Notes: generated by a model from the letters alone, not told the origin. DNA of 64,000 nt from Sclerotiophoma versabilis (GCA_012274445.1 JAAROD010000026.1:1208881-1272880); one strand, 5' to 3'. Numbered from the stretch's first letter, positions 13,762-28,514 are shown. Translations and numbers: made by a program.

Positions 13762-14030
13762 TATTGTATAATTAAGCTGCTTAGTTAGTTGTGTAAGAAT
13801 TAATTAGCCTAGAGAATTAGCTGTAAGCTGCTCTAGAGCTTACTAAAAGCTTATTATATTAGTATAACAGTAATAAGCAACTCTAATAGTAAGTAGGAGC
13901 TTACTTTAGATAAGTTATATAACTTATATAGATTTTCTATGTATATAACAGACTGCTTTTGTCTAATCTTAGATAGGAACTAATTAAATACTATTAATTA
14001 ACTAAGTATAGTCCTTTAAGCTTAATTATA
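13762..14030 (+). repeat. Left LTR of Copia C
   Basis: 269 bp, starting TATTGTATAATTAAGC and ending AAGCTTAATTATA (from TG...CA). Matches 21040-21308, 42475-42743 and the reverse complement of 45261-45529, all of identical length. Confidence 0.88.
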
Positions 14031-14499
14031 GTTATAAGCCTAGCTTTCTAAGAATAGTAGATCTCTCTGCGTACTTAGCTAAATAGAGCTTATTAAATAC
14101 AGCTTAACTACTCTAATTAAACCTAAATTCTTAGTAACTATAAATTACTACTATAAGTAAGCTAGTTAACTATAGCTTATAAGCTTAATTAATAATCTCT
14201 GCAGGCACCTTCTAACTAAAGTCTTAAACTAACTAGCCTAATTAGTATATATAGCTTATATAGCACGCTAAGCTGCGTAATATATAGAATCTAGTTAACT
14301 TAGATACTCTAGATACTCCTAGTATGTATAAGGGAGCTCCTTAGCTACTACTAGGTAGCTTAGAGAATTCCTTTAGAGCTTCTAAATAACTAGTAGGAAG
14401 CTTAATATTTAATAAAATACCTCTAGCATACTTAACCTAAAGTTAATTAATATAGCTAATTAATATACGCATGCTTTATAGCACTCTAACCCTATTAAG

Positions 14500-17400
14500 C
14501 ACTAAAGTATATAACTAGAAGCTTACTAAGTATAAGATTAAATTAAGTAAGTAGGCAGCTAGGGCTAAGCACCTTTAGAAGCTATAGAACTAGGTTAACA
14601 CTACTATATCTCTATTAATTATATTACTAGTAATAGTATAGCTTATTTTAGGTAATAGTATAACTCTATAATTACTTATCTAGGCCCTAAGAAAGAAGCT
14701 TACTTCTACCTTACTTAGTACTAAGAACTAAGTATAAGCTAAGTATAGAGCTTACCTTAGAGCTACTAAGCAGAGACGAGCTGCTCTATAAGACTAGTAC
14801 TAGAAGTAGTTATACCTCTATATAAAAGCTAAGGCTTATAAGCTTATAGAAGTTAATAGAGAGCTTACTATCTAAAACTTCTTAGATATATTAAGCTATA
14901 AGATTACCTCTAAATAGGCCTGCACTATGCACTAAAGGATTATCTTAGATACTATCCCAGGGCTTAAAACGCTTACTTTAGACTAAGTAAGTAGAGTCTT
15001 TAGTAGCCTAATATATAAGTATATAATAAGAGCAGAGAAGGATACCTCTAGTATATTTACTACCTTTAGTAACTGCTTAGACATTACCTAAAGCGCTCCT
15101 ACTAGTAACTCTAACTACTTAGCTATAGGTAATAGCTATAAATACCTCTATAAGAAGAAAGAGAACACCTATAGGTAGAAAGTAACTAAATACTAAGCAC
15201 TAGAGACAGTAGTAAGAGGCTTGTCTACGCCTTCTTACTATCTTAAGAAATTATACTGCTAGAATATACTTTAAAAGCTTAACTCTAATAACTTTAAGAA
15301 CCTAAAGAAGTTAATTAAGTAACTTAGCTAGTATATATAAGCTCCCTGCGCTATTATAGTAGGTAGCGTGCCTTAACCTATAAGTAGAGTGCCTAAAGCT
15401 AAGTTTCTAGGTAATATCTAAGCAGCTCTTATTAACCTAAAGATAATAATAAGACTTCTAATAAACTTAGGGGTAGAAGAGAAGCTAGAAGTCTATAACC
15501 TTATAGACTTTAACACCTATTCTCTGTTAGAGAGCATAATTTTAGATAATAGAGCTGCTACTTACCTAGTTAATAGTATAGATAAGCTTATACCTAGCAC
15601 CTTTATACTAGCTACCTTAATAGATATAGTAGAAGTAGGTACCTAAGCGTTCTCTATTATAGGCTAAGAAGCTTATTTATTTAAGAACGCCCTCTATAGA
15701 AGGCGCGGCCTAAATATAGAAAACCTACTTCTTTAGAACGTTATTATAGTAGAAGGATTCTATATTAATATAATCTTAGAAGCTTAATTATAGAAAAAAG
15801 AGGTATAGTACCTAGGCCTTAATAGTACTCTCTAAGTTAGTTATATTAAAGATTTAAATAGAAGTATTATGTATGCTACCCTATAGCGCGCTTATAACCT
15901 TACTTTCTTTAAATATAAGCTACTATTATACTACTTTCTAAGCCTATTAAACGCAGTAATAATAAAACGCTTATATAACTTATATCCTAGGAGCTTAACA
16001 GAGCAGCTATAGCACACCTAAGTAGAATATCTAGGCCTAGAAGCTCTTTAAGCACTTATACAGTATATACGTAGTATATATATAAGTAGAATACTCTAAA
16101 AGAACTATAAGGTATATATAACTATATATACTAAGTAGGTTATTTTACGCAGACCTTATAAGAAGCCTACTTAGCTATTCTAGAGAATTAGATAGGACCT
16201 ATTTAATATACCTCTAGGTAGAAGTAGTAAACTATAGATACTTTTAATTAATAAGTACTATAGTAGGAAGCTCTTTATATATATACTATAAGAAAAGACT
16301 TAGATTAAGATTTTATATATTCTAACTAATTTCTTAAGCTAGGTAGCTACCTAGTATAAGCTCTGTATCTATAAAATAAGCTAGAATAATAATACTACTA
16401 CTTTATTATAGTAAGAGAGCTCTCTATATAAATACTAGGCACTTAAAGTAGAAATTAATATTAAATAGGTTCTGCTATATATATATAAGCTAAATAGAGC
16501 TACTAAAAGAAAAAGGTAAGAGATTATTACTAAGTCTATTAAGATAAGAAGTAGCTTAAACTTACCTAAGGAGCTCTAGCCTAAGGTAGTTACAGCAGCA
16601 GCCTAGCTCTATAATATAAGCCTATTATATATAAATAAACTTTAGAGTCTAAATAAGCAGCTTAACTAGTAGTTTATATAATACTTCTGCTAGTACTAAC
16701 CTAAGTAGGTAAGAGTAGTTATAGCTAATCTAAGACCTAATTAGAGCAGAATATACGCATACAGCTACTATGCCTACCCCTTAAATAGAGAATAAGCAGC
16801 TAGGTATAATTAGAGAGGCTTTAAAGTTACTCTAAGAGGCTATATTAGGTATTTAGTAGGCTACTAAGCTACTAATATCTATAGAATATAGGTACCCTAA
16901 CTTAACTAGGTAATTATAACACGTAATATAACTTTTAATAAGAAGCTCTTTTATAGCAAAGATAAGTTAGATACTATTCTAGTATTAGAAGTAACTACTA
17001 TAATTAAGATACTCTATAAAACTAGTAAAATTATATATATAGAAGATATAATTAAGCTCTTTATTATAGAAAGAGAAGATCTATTACTTAACTTACCTAC
17101 TAAGTAATAGCTTAGAGGTAAACCTCTAGAGAGAAGTTAGTTACTAAAAGGCTAGTCTAGTACTAATTAAGCTTCTAAAGATAAGACTACGTAATTAGTT
17201 AGCTTAGCTAGTAAACTAATAGAGATTTGCGCAGAGTAATAAGATATAGGTTTACTCTTACCTAATCCTATACTTAAGCCTAATAATAAGTAGCTTAGTA
17301 ATAATCTAGAGGCTTCTTATATAGAGACTCTATTTAGTAACTTATAGAAAGTATACTCTACTATTAAAGAAGAGAGCTTACTAGCAGGTATTAAGAATTA

Positions 17401-19400
17401 TAATAATCTACTTATTAGACCTAGCTCTCTAATTATCCTTATACTATTTTAGAAGGTAATAGAAGTAGGTTAACTAAGTATAAGAAGCGCAGAAAGGCAT
17501 AGGGGCACAGGCACAGCTATTAGGTTAAGCTGTTAGCTCTGTAACTAATAGCGTAATAAGCTTAGAAAAGATAATAGAGAGGCTAATAGAGCAGGCCTAT
17601 ATACTATAATTAGCTTAATTTAATTAGTAGAGTATTTATAGATACTTAAACCTCTATTTAAGTATATAGAAAGGTATAGAGAGCTTAGAAGAGACCTAAT
17701 TACTATATATATAGTTATTAATACCTTAGCTCTATAGGCTAAGAGATTAGTTACTTAAATTAAGCAGCGCATATACTATAATAAGCTCCCTCTACTCTCT
17801 AATAAATAGAAGGAGCTTATATACTACCTACTAGGTGCTCTATTTTACTAAGTATATAAGAAAGAAATATTAATACTTATTAAAAAGTATATATAGAAAG
17901 AAATTAACTAACTAAGCAGCTTAGACAGGCCTTTACTACTTAAATAAGTCTTTATATATAAGTTTAACTAAAATAGATACTTTATAAAATATAAAGCTAG
18001 AATTTATATACGCAGAGACCTATAGGCTAAGAATTTAATTAAGTTAAACTATACTATAACGCTTACTATATAATCTTTTTATATTATAGTAGTAATAGCT
18101 ATATAGTTTAACCTTAAACTATATTAGTATAATATAGTAGGCGCGTTTCTTAATATAAGCTACTAGAACTAGCCTTAGGTGCTCTATAAGCTGCCTAATA
18201 GGTTTAGAAAACCTAATTAGGTAGTCTACTTACTATAAGCTCTATATAAACTATATAATTTACTAGTTTTATAGTATAAGAAGCTGTCTAGCACACTCTA
18301 GGCGCTTAGTTTAAAGTTATTAAAGAAAGAGCCTTACCTCTTCTTTAATAGTAAGTAGAGAATAGTTCTACTTTTCTCTATAGATAATATTCTTCTAGTA
18401 TATTATAGAAATAATTTAGCTGCTATAAAGTAGCTAATAAGCTTACTTATAGGTAAATATTAGATTAAAGATTATAGAGCTACTAAATAGTTCCTTAGAG
18501 TTTAAATTATCTAGAATTAAGCTGCTTATACTATTATACTTGTGCATAACTCCTATATTAAGAAGCTTACTTCTAAATTTAAGGTTATAGATAAGAGGTT
18601 GCTTTTAAGTACCTTCTTTCTAATAACTAAGCTCCCTAGGTATAAGAAAGAAGCTTTAAAACAGGAGATTAAAGCCTATTAGAAGTATATTAGGTTTATT
18701 CTATACACAGCTATTATAATCTATCTAAATATAGCTTATACTGTATCTTAACTATCCTAATATCTAACTAACCTAGAAGCTACTTACTTTAAGGTAGTAG
18801 CTTAGGTTCTTAGCTACTTATATAGGACTAAGCACCTAGGTATAAGGTATAGAGCTTATTCTAGAAGCTAGTTACTTATATATAGTAACACCTTATTTAC
18901 TAATAATAGTTTAACCTATTAATCTTCTTAGAGCTATATTATACAGCTCTTTAAAGGTCTAATTATATAGAAGGTAGCTTAATAAGCTATAGTAACTACT
19001 TTAACTATAGAGGTAGAATTACTAGCTTTAGAGTATATAGCTAAGAAAAGCATAGCTCTAAAATAATTTCTCTATAAACTATAACTAAACTTAGGTATAG
19101 TATAGAAGATCTTTTATAATAACTAGCAGACTATTTAGCTAGTAGTTAAAGAAAGTAAGTAACTTACTACCTAGCTACGCTATATAGATATATAAAATAT
19201 ATAGTTAAAATAAGAGTATACTAAGAGTACCTTAATTATTACCTATATAAAGACTAATAAAATACTAGCAGATAGGCTTATAAAAGCGCTGCCTAGGTAA
19301 GCCTATAAGCGCTTTTTAGACTATCTTAACCTATTTAATATCTACCTAGATATAGATAGAAGGCAGTATATTAATTAGATAATAGAATTAAACTAAGAAA
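14500..19400 (+). pseudogene. RIP-mutated Copia gag-pol of element C
   Basis: A single + strand frame interrupted mainly by TAG. A protease-like LDNRAATYLVN block lies near 15540 (usual form LDSGAxxHxxN), followed by the Gag-pre-integrase and integrase region (about 15780-16700). Reverse transcriptase lies near 18100-18600, with GAFLNIS (usual GAFLNG), PNRFRKPN and FSIDNILLVY (usual YVDDxxL). RNase H lies near 19000-19300, with YNNQQTIQLV and KILADRLIKALPRQA. These are Ty1/Copia hallmarks in Copia order. Catalytic Asp codons are mutated to Asn and the gene cannot be functional. Confidence 0.8.
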
Positions 19401-21039
19401 ATAAGGCAACTAACAGTAACGTTTTATAGCTAAATAAGCAGCTTAATAGGTAATAATAAGCTTATTATAGGTTAGAATACGTTATATAAGTTATAGTCTT
19501 ATAAATAAAAGCTTGTTAATAAAGAAATAAAAGATTAATTTCTTAACTAACTAGAAAGAACACCTCTCTCTCTAGAGAAAAACCTAGGCTAAGCTTACTA
19601 ATCTACTAGAGGCAGCTTATTAGAGCGCACTACTAGTAGCTAATAAGCTTAACCTCTAAACTACCTCTACTAGAGAATCTAGAGCCTCTATATATTAATC
19701 TTACTATTATTAAGAAGCCTCTTTATTACCTAGTAGGTAACACGCAGCTTAGTTATGCGCTATAAGCTTATTAGCTACTAAAGATAAATTATAAGTAGAA
19801 ATAAGTTACTTATACTAGTAGTAACTCTACTATTAAGCCTAAGCTTATTATATAGCTTAACTCTAATAGGCTTAAGAAGAGTAGGACTAAAAATAAGCTA
19901 TTAGACTACTATTTATAAGCTTATTTTTAGAGATTACCTACAGCTTACAGCATAAGTGCCTAGCAGCATAGTAAAAACAACTCTTAGCCTGTTAGCTGCT
20001 TAGCTAATTATAGTAAAAAGTAGCTATACTACTTATTAGCAGTATAGCTATATAACCTCTGCAGGAGGTAGCGCAGAAAGTACTCTTCTAGTAGAGAATA
20101 GAGATAGCAGAGTTATTATTATTATTACTACTACTAGTGCTAGTGCTAGTAGTAGTTATAGTAGTAGAGATAGAGTTAGAGACCCTAACAGAGCCCCTAG
20201 AGCTAGTAGAAGAAGCTTAGTTAGCTAAAGCTAAGCTAGCTAGGCAAGTAAGTAGCTTATAGGCAGTAGCAGCAGTACAGATAGAGGTAAGGCAGGCAGT
20301 AATAGTAGTAGTAGTGCGCACTTTACACTAGGCTTTTAATTACTTCTATATAAAAGTTAGCTAAAAGTTTAAAAAGAGCTATAGAAAAGATAAAGAGAAG
20401 CTTATGTAGACGCTGCCTAACTACTAAAAGACTAATAAATAAGTAAATAAGGCACTAATAAGTTATTTAAAACGTAATTTAGGTATACTTATAGCTATTT
20501 TAGATATAGACTTAGATATTATTAAAATAAAGAGAGGCACCTACTTATATAGCTAATAGAGCTAGTAAAGGTTAAGCCTATAGTATATAACCTTTACTAT
20601 AGACGCTAGCCTCTAGCTGCTACCTAGTTAGCTATCTAAATTATTTACTATAACCCTTACTACGCTAGAAACAAGCTTAAGACTAACTATTTAGACGCTT
20701 ATTTAGCTCTACTACTAAAGAAGGTACTACTAACTAAGCCTAAAAGCAACCTATATATAATTAAGCAGCTTAGATAGAGTAAAGAACCTATAAATAAGCT
20801 GCCTACTAGACTATAAGAAGCTCTTTTAGCTATAGTACTATAGTACTAAGCTATAAGAAAATATAAGATAGGATTAAAAAACTAGAAATATTTAAAAAGA
20901 TTAACTAAGAGGTAACTTAGGTGCTTAGACTCCTATTTAACTCTATATTTTAGACCTATACTATAGAAAAACTACTAAATAAGCTACTTAACTATAATTT
21001 AGCCGCTCTCTTATTAAATTAGAGAATAACTAAGAGGTA
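19400..21039 (+). other. Extra 3' region of Copia C with possible degenerate second ORF
   Basis: Copia elements usually end shortly after RNase H, but here ~1.6 kb follow. It holds a low-complexity stretch of AGT/TAGTAG-type triplets (about 20115-20340), then a frame beginning near 20335 whose FYIKVS.K.KKS-like start recurs in element E near 30985. I do not recognise the product. It could be an extra ORF of this Copia lineage, captured sequence, or an old insertion. Confidence 0.4.
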
Positions 21040-21308
21040 TATTATATAATTAAGCTGCTTAGTTAGTTATATAGAGATTAATTAGCCTAGAGAATTAGCT
21101 ATAAGCTGCTCTAGAGCTAACTAAAAGCTTATTATATTAGTATAATAGTAATAAGCAACTCTAATAGTAAGTAGGAGCTTACTTTAAATAAGTTACGTAA
21201 CCTATATAGATTTCCTATGTATATAACAGACTGCTTTTGTCTAATCTTAGATAGGCACTAATTAAATACTATTAATTAACTAAGTATAGTCCTTTAAGCT
21301 TAATTATA
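21040..21308 (+). repeat. Right LTR of Copia C
   Basis: 269 bp, same ends as the left LTR. Preceded by purine-rich AGAGAATAACTAAGAGG, the likely polypurine tract, and followed by the CTTAT target duplication. Confidence 0.88.
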
Positions 21309-21430
21309 CTTATATACTTTAAATATTTAATATGTAAAGTAAACTTATTCTTCTAGCCTACTATATTCTATATTATATTCTTTTACTAAGAACTCTATTA
21401 GTCTCTTAACTAGTTTCTTAAAGAGTTAAC
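21309..21430 (+). repeat. Repeat module X, copy 1 (between elements C and D)
   Basis: Host sequence that lay between the insertion sites of C (CTTAC) and D (TTAAC). It matches 36456-36577, where neither element is present. It ends TTAAC at 21426-21430, immediately before D. Confidence 0.7.
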
Positions 21431-21744
21431 TATAAGAAGCTAGCTACTAAGAGCTATATATAAGTAGAAACTAAATAAATTTAATATCTATCTACTAGTA
21501 TAAAGTCTTATATATATATACTAGAAGGTAGAAGGTATATAGAACCTGTTTATAGAGTCTATAATTCTCTAGTAGCCTTTATAGTAGTAAGGTAGGCTCT
21601 AGTCTAGAGAGTTTTAGAGAGCCTATTATAGAAACTAAAATTACTAAAGTTCTACTAAGGGCCTATAGAGCTAGAGTATAACTAGCTAGAGTGCCTAAGG
21701 CCTTCTATACGCTAAGGCACTAGTTTAGAGCCTAGCTTATTATA
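21431..21744 (-). repeat. Left LTR of Gypsy D
   Basis: 314 bp beginning TATAAGAAGC and ending TTATTATA; aligns with 28515-28826 and with the reverse complement of 38956-39269. Confidence 0.82.
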
Positions 21745-21999
21745 GTACTCTTCTACTATTTCTATATTTATAAATAAACTTTTAGAGTAAAATAATAGAC
21801 TAAGTAGCTTAACCTTATATTCTCTATGTACTTATCTACTACTATTATACTTCTTTACTTATCTTTCTACTCTACTTCTTCTATACTTTACTCTTACCTT
21901 ATCTTACTATAGTAGGCTCTAGTAAGTATAAAGCTAGCTTTAGTACTAGTTCTATAAGTTATTACGCTTATCTTTCTTATTATAGTACTTCTCTCTAGT

Positions 22000-24900
22000 A
22001 AAGCAGAAGCTTATAAGGCTATTTATAGCTTTATAGTAGTAGCTCTCTTACTCTAAAAAGTATCTATAATATATAATACCTTTACTTAAATACCTACTAA
22101 CTACTTATTTACTATAACCTAGTAAGAAATTCTTACTCTATTCCTCTGCTCTGCTAAGCTATATTATTACTAATTCTAATTATAAGCTTTTTAGTAATAT
22201 TAATTTTAATACTCTTACTACTACTATTAATAGTTCTAGTAATATAATAAATAATAAGCCTAAGCCTAAGAACTCTCTTAGCTATACCTAGTACACTCTT
22301 AACTACTAGCTCTATAATATTAATATAGATAAGTTACCTTATTCTAAGTATAAGTATAAGAAGTGCTACTGCTATAGAGTAAGTTCTATAATCTCTTTAT
22401 CCTTTAAGTATATTCTCTTCTACCTAGTTAGTTACTAATCTCTAAGTTTTATAGGCTCTTTATAAGACTTTTAAGTCTACTACTACTATTTACTATTTCT
22501 ATAAGATTTAGCCTAATTCTAAGTACTATACTTTCTTTCTTACTAGCTTAGTATCTACTAAGAATAAGCACGCTCTCTATTACTACTAAAATTTAGTAAT
22601 AATATAAGATCTTCTATCTTAGCCTAGAAATAAGCTTAGGTACTATACTAACCTCTTAGACTATAAGGCTAAGGTTAAAAAAGAGCTTAAGAATTCTAAT
22701 AATATTCTTAGTATAACTTATAAAGGCATAGATCTATAGAAGTAGATATTAAAGAAGACACACTCTAACTATAAGGTTCTAGAAGAAAATCTTATTTAGA
22801 ATAAGCTACTTATAAGTTTCTTCTTAGGAATTATTATTTTTATTTTAGTCTAGCTAATATTTATAGCTTAACTCTCTATATAACGCGTTTATTATATAGT
22901 CTATAACTTAAGGTATACTTACCTAGGCTTATAATACTTCTAAAGATAATATTAGAAATAATACTACTACTATCTATTCTATAGTTAGAGCTTAGAAGAA
23001 GAAGATTATAGAGGCTACTAGGACTGCTTAAGTTAAGAATTCCCTTAATAATAATTAGAAGATATATTCTATAAACTAGTTAGTATCTATCTCTAGTATT
23101 TTTAGTACTCTAGTATACCTTTATAATAGGTTTTTCTATTAGTATCTATATAGAAATAACTAATCTCTAGTAGTATAGTAAATAAACTTTCTTTTCTTAG
23201 AATATTTCTCTTCTTCTAATTATATAGTTTCTTATTTTTTATATAGTATTTTCTTTTTAAAGGTTCTACTTCTTTATAGTAGCTATTTTATATAGTAGCT
23301 ATATACTATTCTTTTTATTTAGAAGTATAGTATCTTTTACTAGAAGAGTCTACTAGAGAGTTCTAAGAAGAATTCTAAGAGTTAGTTTCCCTAAGTATTA
23401 TAGCTTCTAGCTATTTCTATAATCTATCTATCTAGAGTAAATAACTTTTTATAGTTAGACCTTAGTTTCTAAGTTCTCTAAGTATAGCCTTACTATACTA
23501 CTAGGTACTAATAGTTCTTACTATTTATTCTAGATAGGTGTTCTCTATAGATAGCCTTAACCTTCTATTCTTTAGTAGAAGAGCTATTATTACCTATAAT
23601 TACTAGAGGGCCTAGTTATAGGTTATTATTTATCTATTCTTCTAAAGAGTTTTCTATATAGAAGCAGAGCCTATCTATATAAAATACTAAGTAGATTCTT
23701 TCTTTAATATTAAGTTTTATATTATATAGAGAGATTATTTCTATTATAGTAAACTTTCTATTCTTTTAATCTAACTTCTAGCTAGCTTAGTTTTTAGAAA
23801 AGTAGTTTTCTAGTTTTAGCTAGACTTTATTACCTATATAGAGTTAGAGTGCTTCTTTTTAGTATTTATTAGCTTAGAGTTTCTAGGCTTATTATACTTC
23901 TACTATCTTAGACTATATAAATTCTATAGTTTTAGTAAACTTTTATACTATTATAGCTACTGCTTTTACTAGAGCCTAAGTGTTTTAGTAAAGGTTTTTA
24001 GTAGTTAGGTCTAGGTCTTCCTATATAGTGTCTATATTATACCTATACTAGATAAAGAAGAGACTAACACCTATAGAACTTACTACTTATCTCTTAATAG
24101 TAATTTATACTACTAGTACCTAGTATACCTAGTTATTCTAGGTCTTATCTATATAGGCTTAAAAGTAAGCTTCTATAACTAAGTTTATATATTTAGCACT
24201 ACTATCTATCTATAGGTAGAAGGCTATAGACAGTCTCTAGGTAATCTTTAATATCTAGTATATAGTTCTCTAGAAGTTACTTAGAAATTATAATTCTTAA
24301 TTAGAAACTATAGCGTCTAGTGCCTAATAGTACGTAACTATATAGAAGATAAACACGTTAGAGACTATTTCTATAGATATATTTAGAAAGAAAATTAGAA
24401 TTATATTTATTAAGAGTTAGTTAGTAATAACTATTAGATTATTATTCTCTATACTTTCTAGTAAGTTAGTAGGAAAGTTTATAGAGATTTCCGTTTATAT
24501 ATAACTTAGTAGTAGAAGTAGTTTTAATAGGCCTTATTTTAGTTCTTTTTAGCGTTTAGTTCTTTTATAGATATTATAGTTAGAGATATACTAGTAGAGT
24601 ACTAAGAATATACCTAGCTAGAAGTATAATTAAGATAAGATATTAAATATATTTTCTTACTCTAGGTGCCCTATTATAGGTAAGTAGTAGATATTATTTA
24701 TAATTTATTTCTTTAGTATATCTAAGTTAGGTACCTACTTTTTTCTTCTATAATATAGCCTACCTTTCTTATCTAGTAAGTATTCTACTAGAAAGACCTT
24801 TAAGTTAATCTATAGAAGAAACTTTTAAGTGCCTACTTATATAGCTTCTATTACTATCTAGTAGGTTTTATTTATTTAGGTTGTTTAAGTTTATAGTGTC

Positions 24901-27900
24901 TTAAACGTGTTTATATTATTATAAAGGCTTCTTTTATATATATATATAGAAGTTAATTTATTAGTAGTTACTTAGTATTATTCTTTAGTAGGTACTATTA
25001 TAGTTTTCTTATTCTATTACTATAGTATTAGCGCTACTCTTTATTATCTTTATAAATAAGTAGTAACTAAGTAGCTATATATTATTAGTTAGGCTAATTA
25101 GAAAGAGTTAGTATTTTAGAGGCAGGTAGTAAAAGATACTATAGCTTCTACTTCTTCTTCCTCTAAGAAAGTTATATAACTATAGTAAATAAGTAGAGTA
25201 GTTAGAAGTATTAGGTTCTTTTCTAATTATTATCTACTATATTAGGTGTATTCTCTTCTCTTTTAGATAAAGCATCTACTTAGCTAAGAAAGCTTAATAA
25301 TTAAATATAGTATTCTATTAGAAGTCTAGATTTATAGAAGTATTCTAGATTCTTATAGTCTATAATAACTATAAAGTTCTTAACCTACTTTAGCTTAGTA
25401 TTCTATTTCTATAGGCACTTAATAACTACTAGTATTTTCTTATTATAGATTATATAGTTTACCTCTACTTTAGAAATCTTAGTAGAGAAGTAAGCTACTA
25501 TTTAAAAAGTACTATTTTTACTTAACTAGGAGAGTACTTCTCCTGTTACCTATCTAGAGGCGTTATATTCTAGAACTATCTTTAGATTTAGGTTAAAGTT
25601 AGCTAGAGCAGGTTCTATAATAAAGGCTTTTTTTATTATTTTAAAGGCCTTATATTAGGTAGGTCCCTATTTAAAGTTAGAGTTCTTTCTAGTTAACCTT
25701 ATTAAGAGTTCTACTATAAATAAGAATCTATTAATAAACTATTAGTAGAAGTTAGTAAATCTAAAGAAACTTTAGATACCTTTTACTATCTTAGAGGCTT
25801 TTTATGCCTTAATTACTATAACCTTCTCTAGGTTTATTCTAATACTCTTTCTAGCTTTAATAATAAATCTAAGGTATTTAGTAAACTAAATAGAGAATTT
25901 ACTCTGTTTTATATCTAGATATAGGCTAGCTTTACCTAGTTTCTATATAATCTTAAGTACCTTCTATTTATATTCTTTTTTACTTCTACTAGAGTAAATT
26001 AGTATATTATTAATATAAGCAGAGTACTATTTATTAAGAAATTCTTAGAGTATCTAGTTAATATACTATTAGAAGGTGCTAAAAGTATTAGCTAACTTAA
26101 ATAGTATTACTAACTATTTATAGAAGCTAAAGCAGGTCTAGAAAGTAGTTTTCTATTTATTTCTACCTACTATATAGATCTTATAAAAGGCCTAGATTAT
26201 ATTAACCTTAGTAAACTACTTTACTTTTAAGATTTAAGATATTATCTTATATATTAATAAAAAGAAGTATTAGTTCTTTTTTATAATAGTATTTAGTACT
26301 TAGTAGTCTATATAGAACCTTAGTTCTCTATTTAGTTTCTTTATAAAGAGAACTAGAGCTAATATACTTAACTTACTAACTTATATAAGTTCTTTATTTA
26401 GGCAGCTAGTTAGTTATTACCTAAGTACTAAAAGTTCTTCTCTAGATATATTATAAAGTAGACTCTAAGAGATAGTAGCTAGTTTCTTATTTTCTTCTAT
26501 TAACTCTATAGAGTAGTTAATATCTAGTTCTTAGTAAACAGTAAGCTTATTAGCTTTTATTTTTAAAAACGTCTAGTATTTACTTTTTAGATAGTCTAGT
26601 AGAACTATCTATAGGTCTACTAACTCTTTTTTCTTAAGTATTTTCTAAATATCTACTATTAAAGTAGAGAAGACTATAGTATTAAGGTCTTTATAAGACC
26701 TCTTTTATAGAGCCTAGAATAGAGCTAGGTTTACCTATTATATAACCTAGTTAGGTTTAATTTCTTCTTAGCTTCTTACTTATATTTTAGAGGAGTATAT
26801 AAATATTAACCTTTTTATAAATACTAGTATTATATTATACTAGTCTATCTAGGGCTATTCTAGTATAAATTTATATTTTTCTTTATCTTCTAGAATATAA
26901 GCTTATAAAGTTTCCTTATATCTATCTATATCTAGATTAAACTTAGTTACTTCTATAATTTATAATATCTTTCTAGTAATACTAGTTATTCTTCTCTTAT
27001 AAGCTTAGGTGTATAATAGTTTATATTTTTTTATAAATCTAGAGAAGATAATTCTATAGGTTAAATAACTAGTATTAATTAGTATATATACTATAGCTGT
27101 TTTATCTACTAGTATATAAAAGAATATAGGTTTACTATCTAGCTACTGCTAGTAGAACTCTCTAAAAGATTTATTTTTCTTTACTTTCTTACTTCTTAAC
27201 TTCTGTCTGCGTCTATAGGTAGAAGTAACTAGTTTTCTAAGTTAGATCTTTCTAATTTAGAAATTTCTTCTAGAGTATTAGTTATAGTTATAGCTTTTAC
27301 CTAGATACTATTAGGCCTTTTTACTAGTCTAAGTTTATATTAGTTTACGTAGTAGCTATTCTTTCTATAATATACGCACTAGTTATTAGACCTCTATTTT
27401 TCTATTATTTCTTAGAGCTACTATTCTACTCTCTTATAGTTATCTAGTTCTATATAACCTATATAGGCCTTAGTAGCTTCTTAATCTATTTTATTATTAT
27501 TATTAGGTCTTTTATTACTTCTATTAAAGTTTCTATTAATATAACTTTATACTTATTATATAATAATTTCTACTTTAGAAACTCTTACTATAAGTATCTA
27601 GAGGTTCTATTCTTTTAGAATATCTACTAATATTACTTTCTCTTAGAAATCTAGGCAGAGTGCTAATATATACCTTATTTTAAGGTTCTAGGTATTATTT
27701 TCTTCTACTATATTATACGCTAGTTAGATAAATTCTATATTAAAGGTTTTTAGAGACTAATTATATTTCTTTATTATTATTATCTAAAGCCTATAACGTA
27801 AGTATTTATTAAATAAAAAGTTCTTATACTATTTATTTAGAAATACTTAGAAGTTATCTATTATTCTATCTAGGTTCTAATCTTTCTATAAAAGACCTAT

Positions 27901-28450
27901 ATATATAGCTTATTCTTCTAACTAGTTAATAATATATACTACTCTAATACTAGAGTAGTCTTCTAGTAATATAAGTTTATTAACTATTTAGAATCTAAAT
28001 ATCTAGTATACTTATCTGTTTCTGCTAAACTTCTCTATATCTAGAAGTTTAGTTAGTTAAGAGAAGTGGTAATACTAAATATTAGGTATTACTATTATAG
28101 ATAAAGTATTAGAGTTTAAGTTCTATTAACTTATAAGCTGCTATACTTAAGTTTCTACTAGGCAGGTAATATATTTCTAGAGTAAGTTATCTTAAGACTT
28201 CTTAGAGGCACTTATTAGAACTAGTAGCTTAGCACTAGGCAGTACTAATATATTCTCTAGTAATTATAACTATAGTAGATAGTTTACTAGGTTTATTATA
28301 GCTCTATTTAGAGCCTCTTCTTACTATTTCTTAGAGATAGTTATAATAGCTTAGTATTATACTTTACTATAGATATCTAACCTTAAGTTATTTCTATTAT
28401 ACAACTTATTTCTATAGTTTAATAGGTGCCTTATAGTATTATTAGTAGTT
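22000..28450 (-). pseudogene. RIP-mutated Gypsy gag-pol of element D
   Basis: Read from right to left. The domains are easier to see in the inverted duplicate D' (38956-42474): a degraded CCHC knuckle, then RT blocks LRFYIDYQVLN and AYINNILIY (usual YVDDxLI) and a TNFYQQFINRF connection. Projected onto D, RT lies near 25.9-26.5 kb, RNase H near 25.3-25.7 kb and integrase farther left. Stops occur throughout. The domain positions are estimates by alignment to D'. Confidence 0.65.
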
Positions 28451-28514
28451 CTGTTTATTCTAAGTAGTACTCTTTAGTATATATTAGTAGAAGAAAAGAG
28501 TAATTAAATTTAAT

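Larger units (their letters stand above)
13762..21308 (+). mobile_element. Full-length RIP-mutated Ty1/Copia retrotransposon C
   Basis: Two LTRs of exactly 269 bp (13762-14030, 21040-21308) bound 7.0 kb of internal sequence. Both flanks carry CTTAT (13757-13761, 21309-21313), and the empty site CTTAC is preserved at 36456-36460. A purine-rich tract (about 21020-21039) precedes the right LTR. Domain order (protease/Gag-pre-integrase, integrase, RT, RNase H) is Copia. About 1.6 kb of extra sequence lies between RNase H and the right LTR. Part of C (13479-16552) is duplicated in inverted orientation at 42744-45817. Confidence 0.88.
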
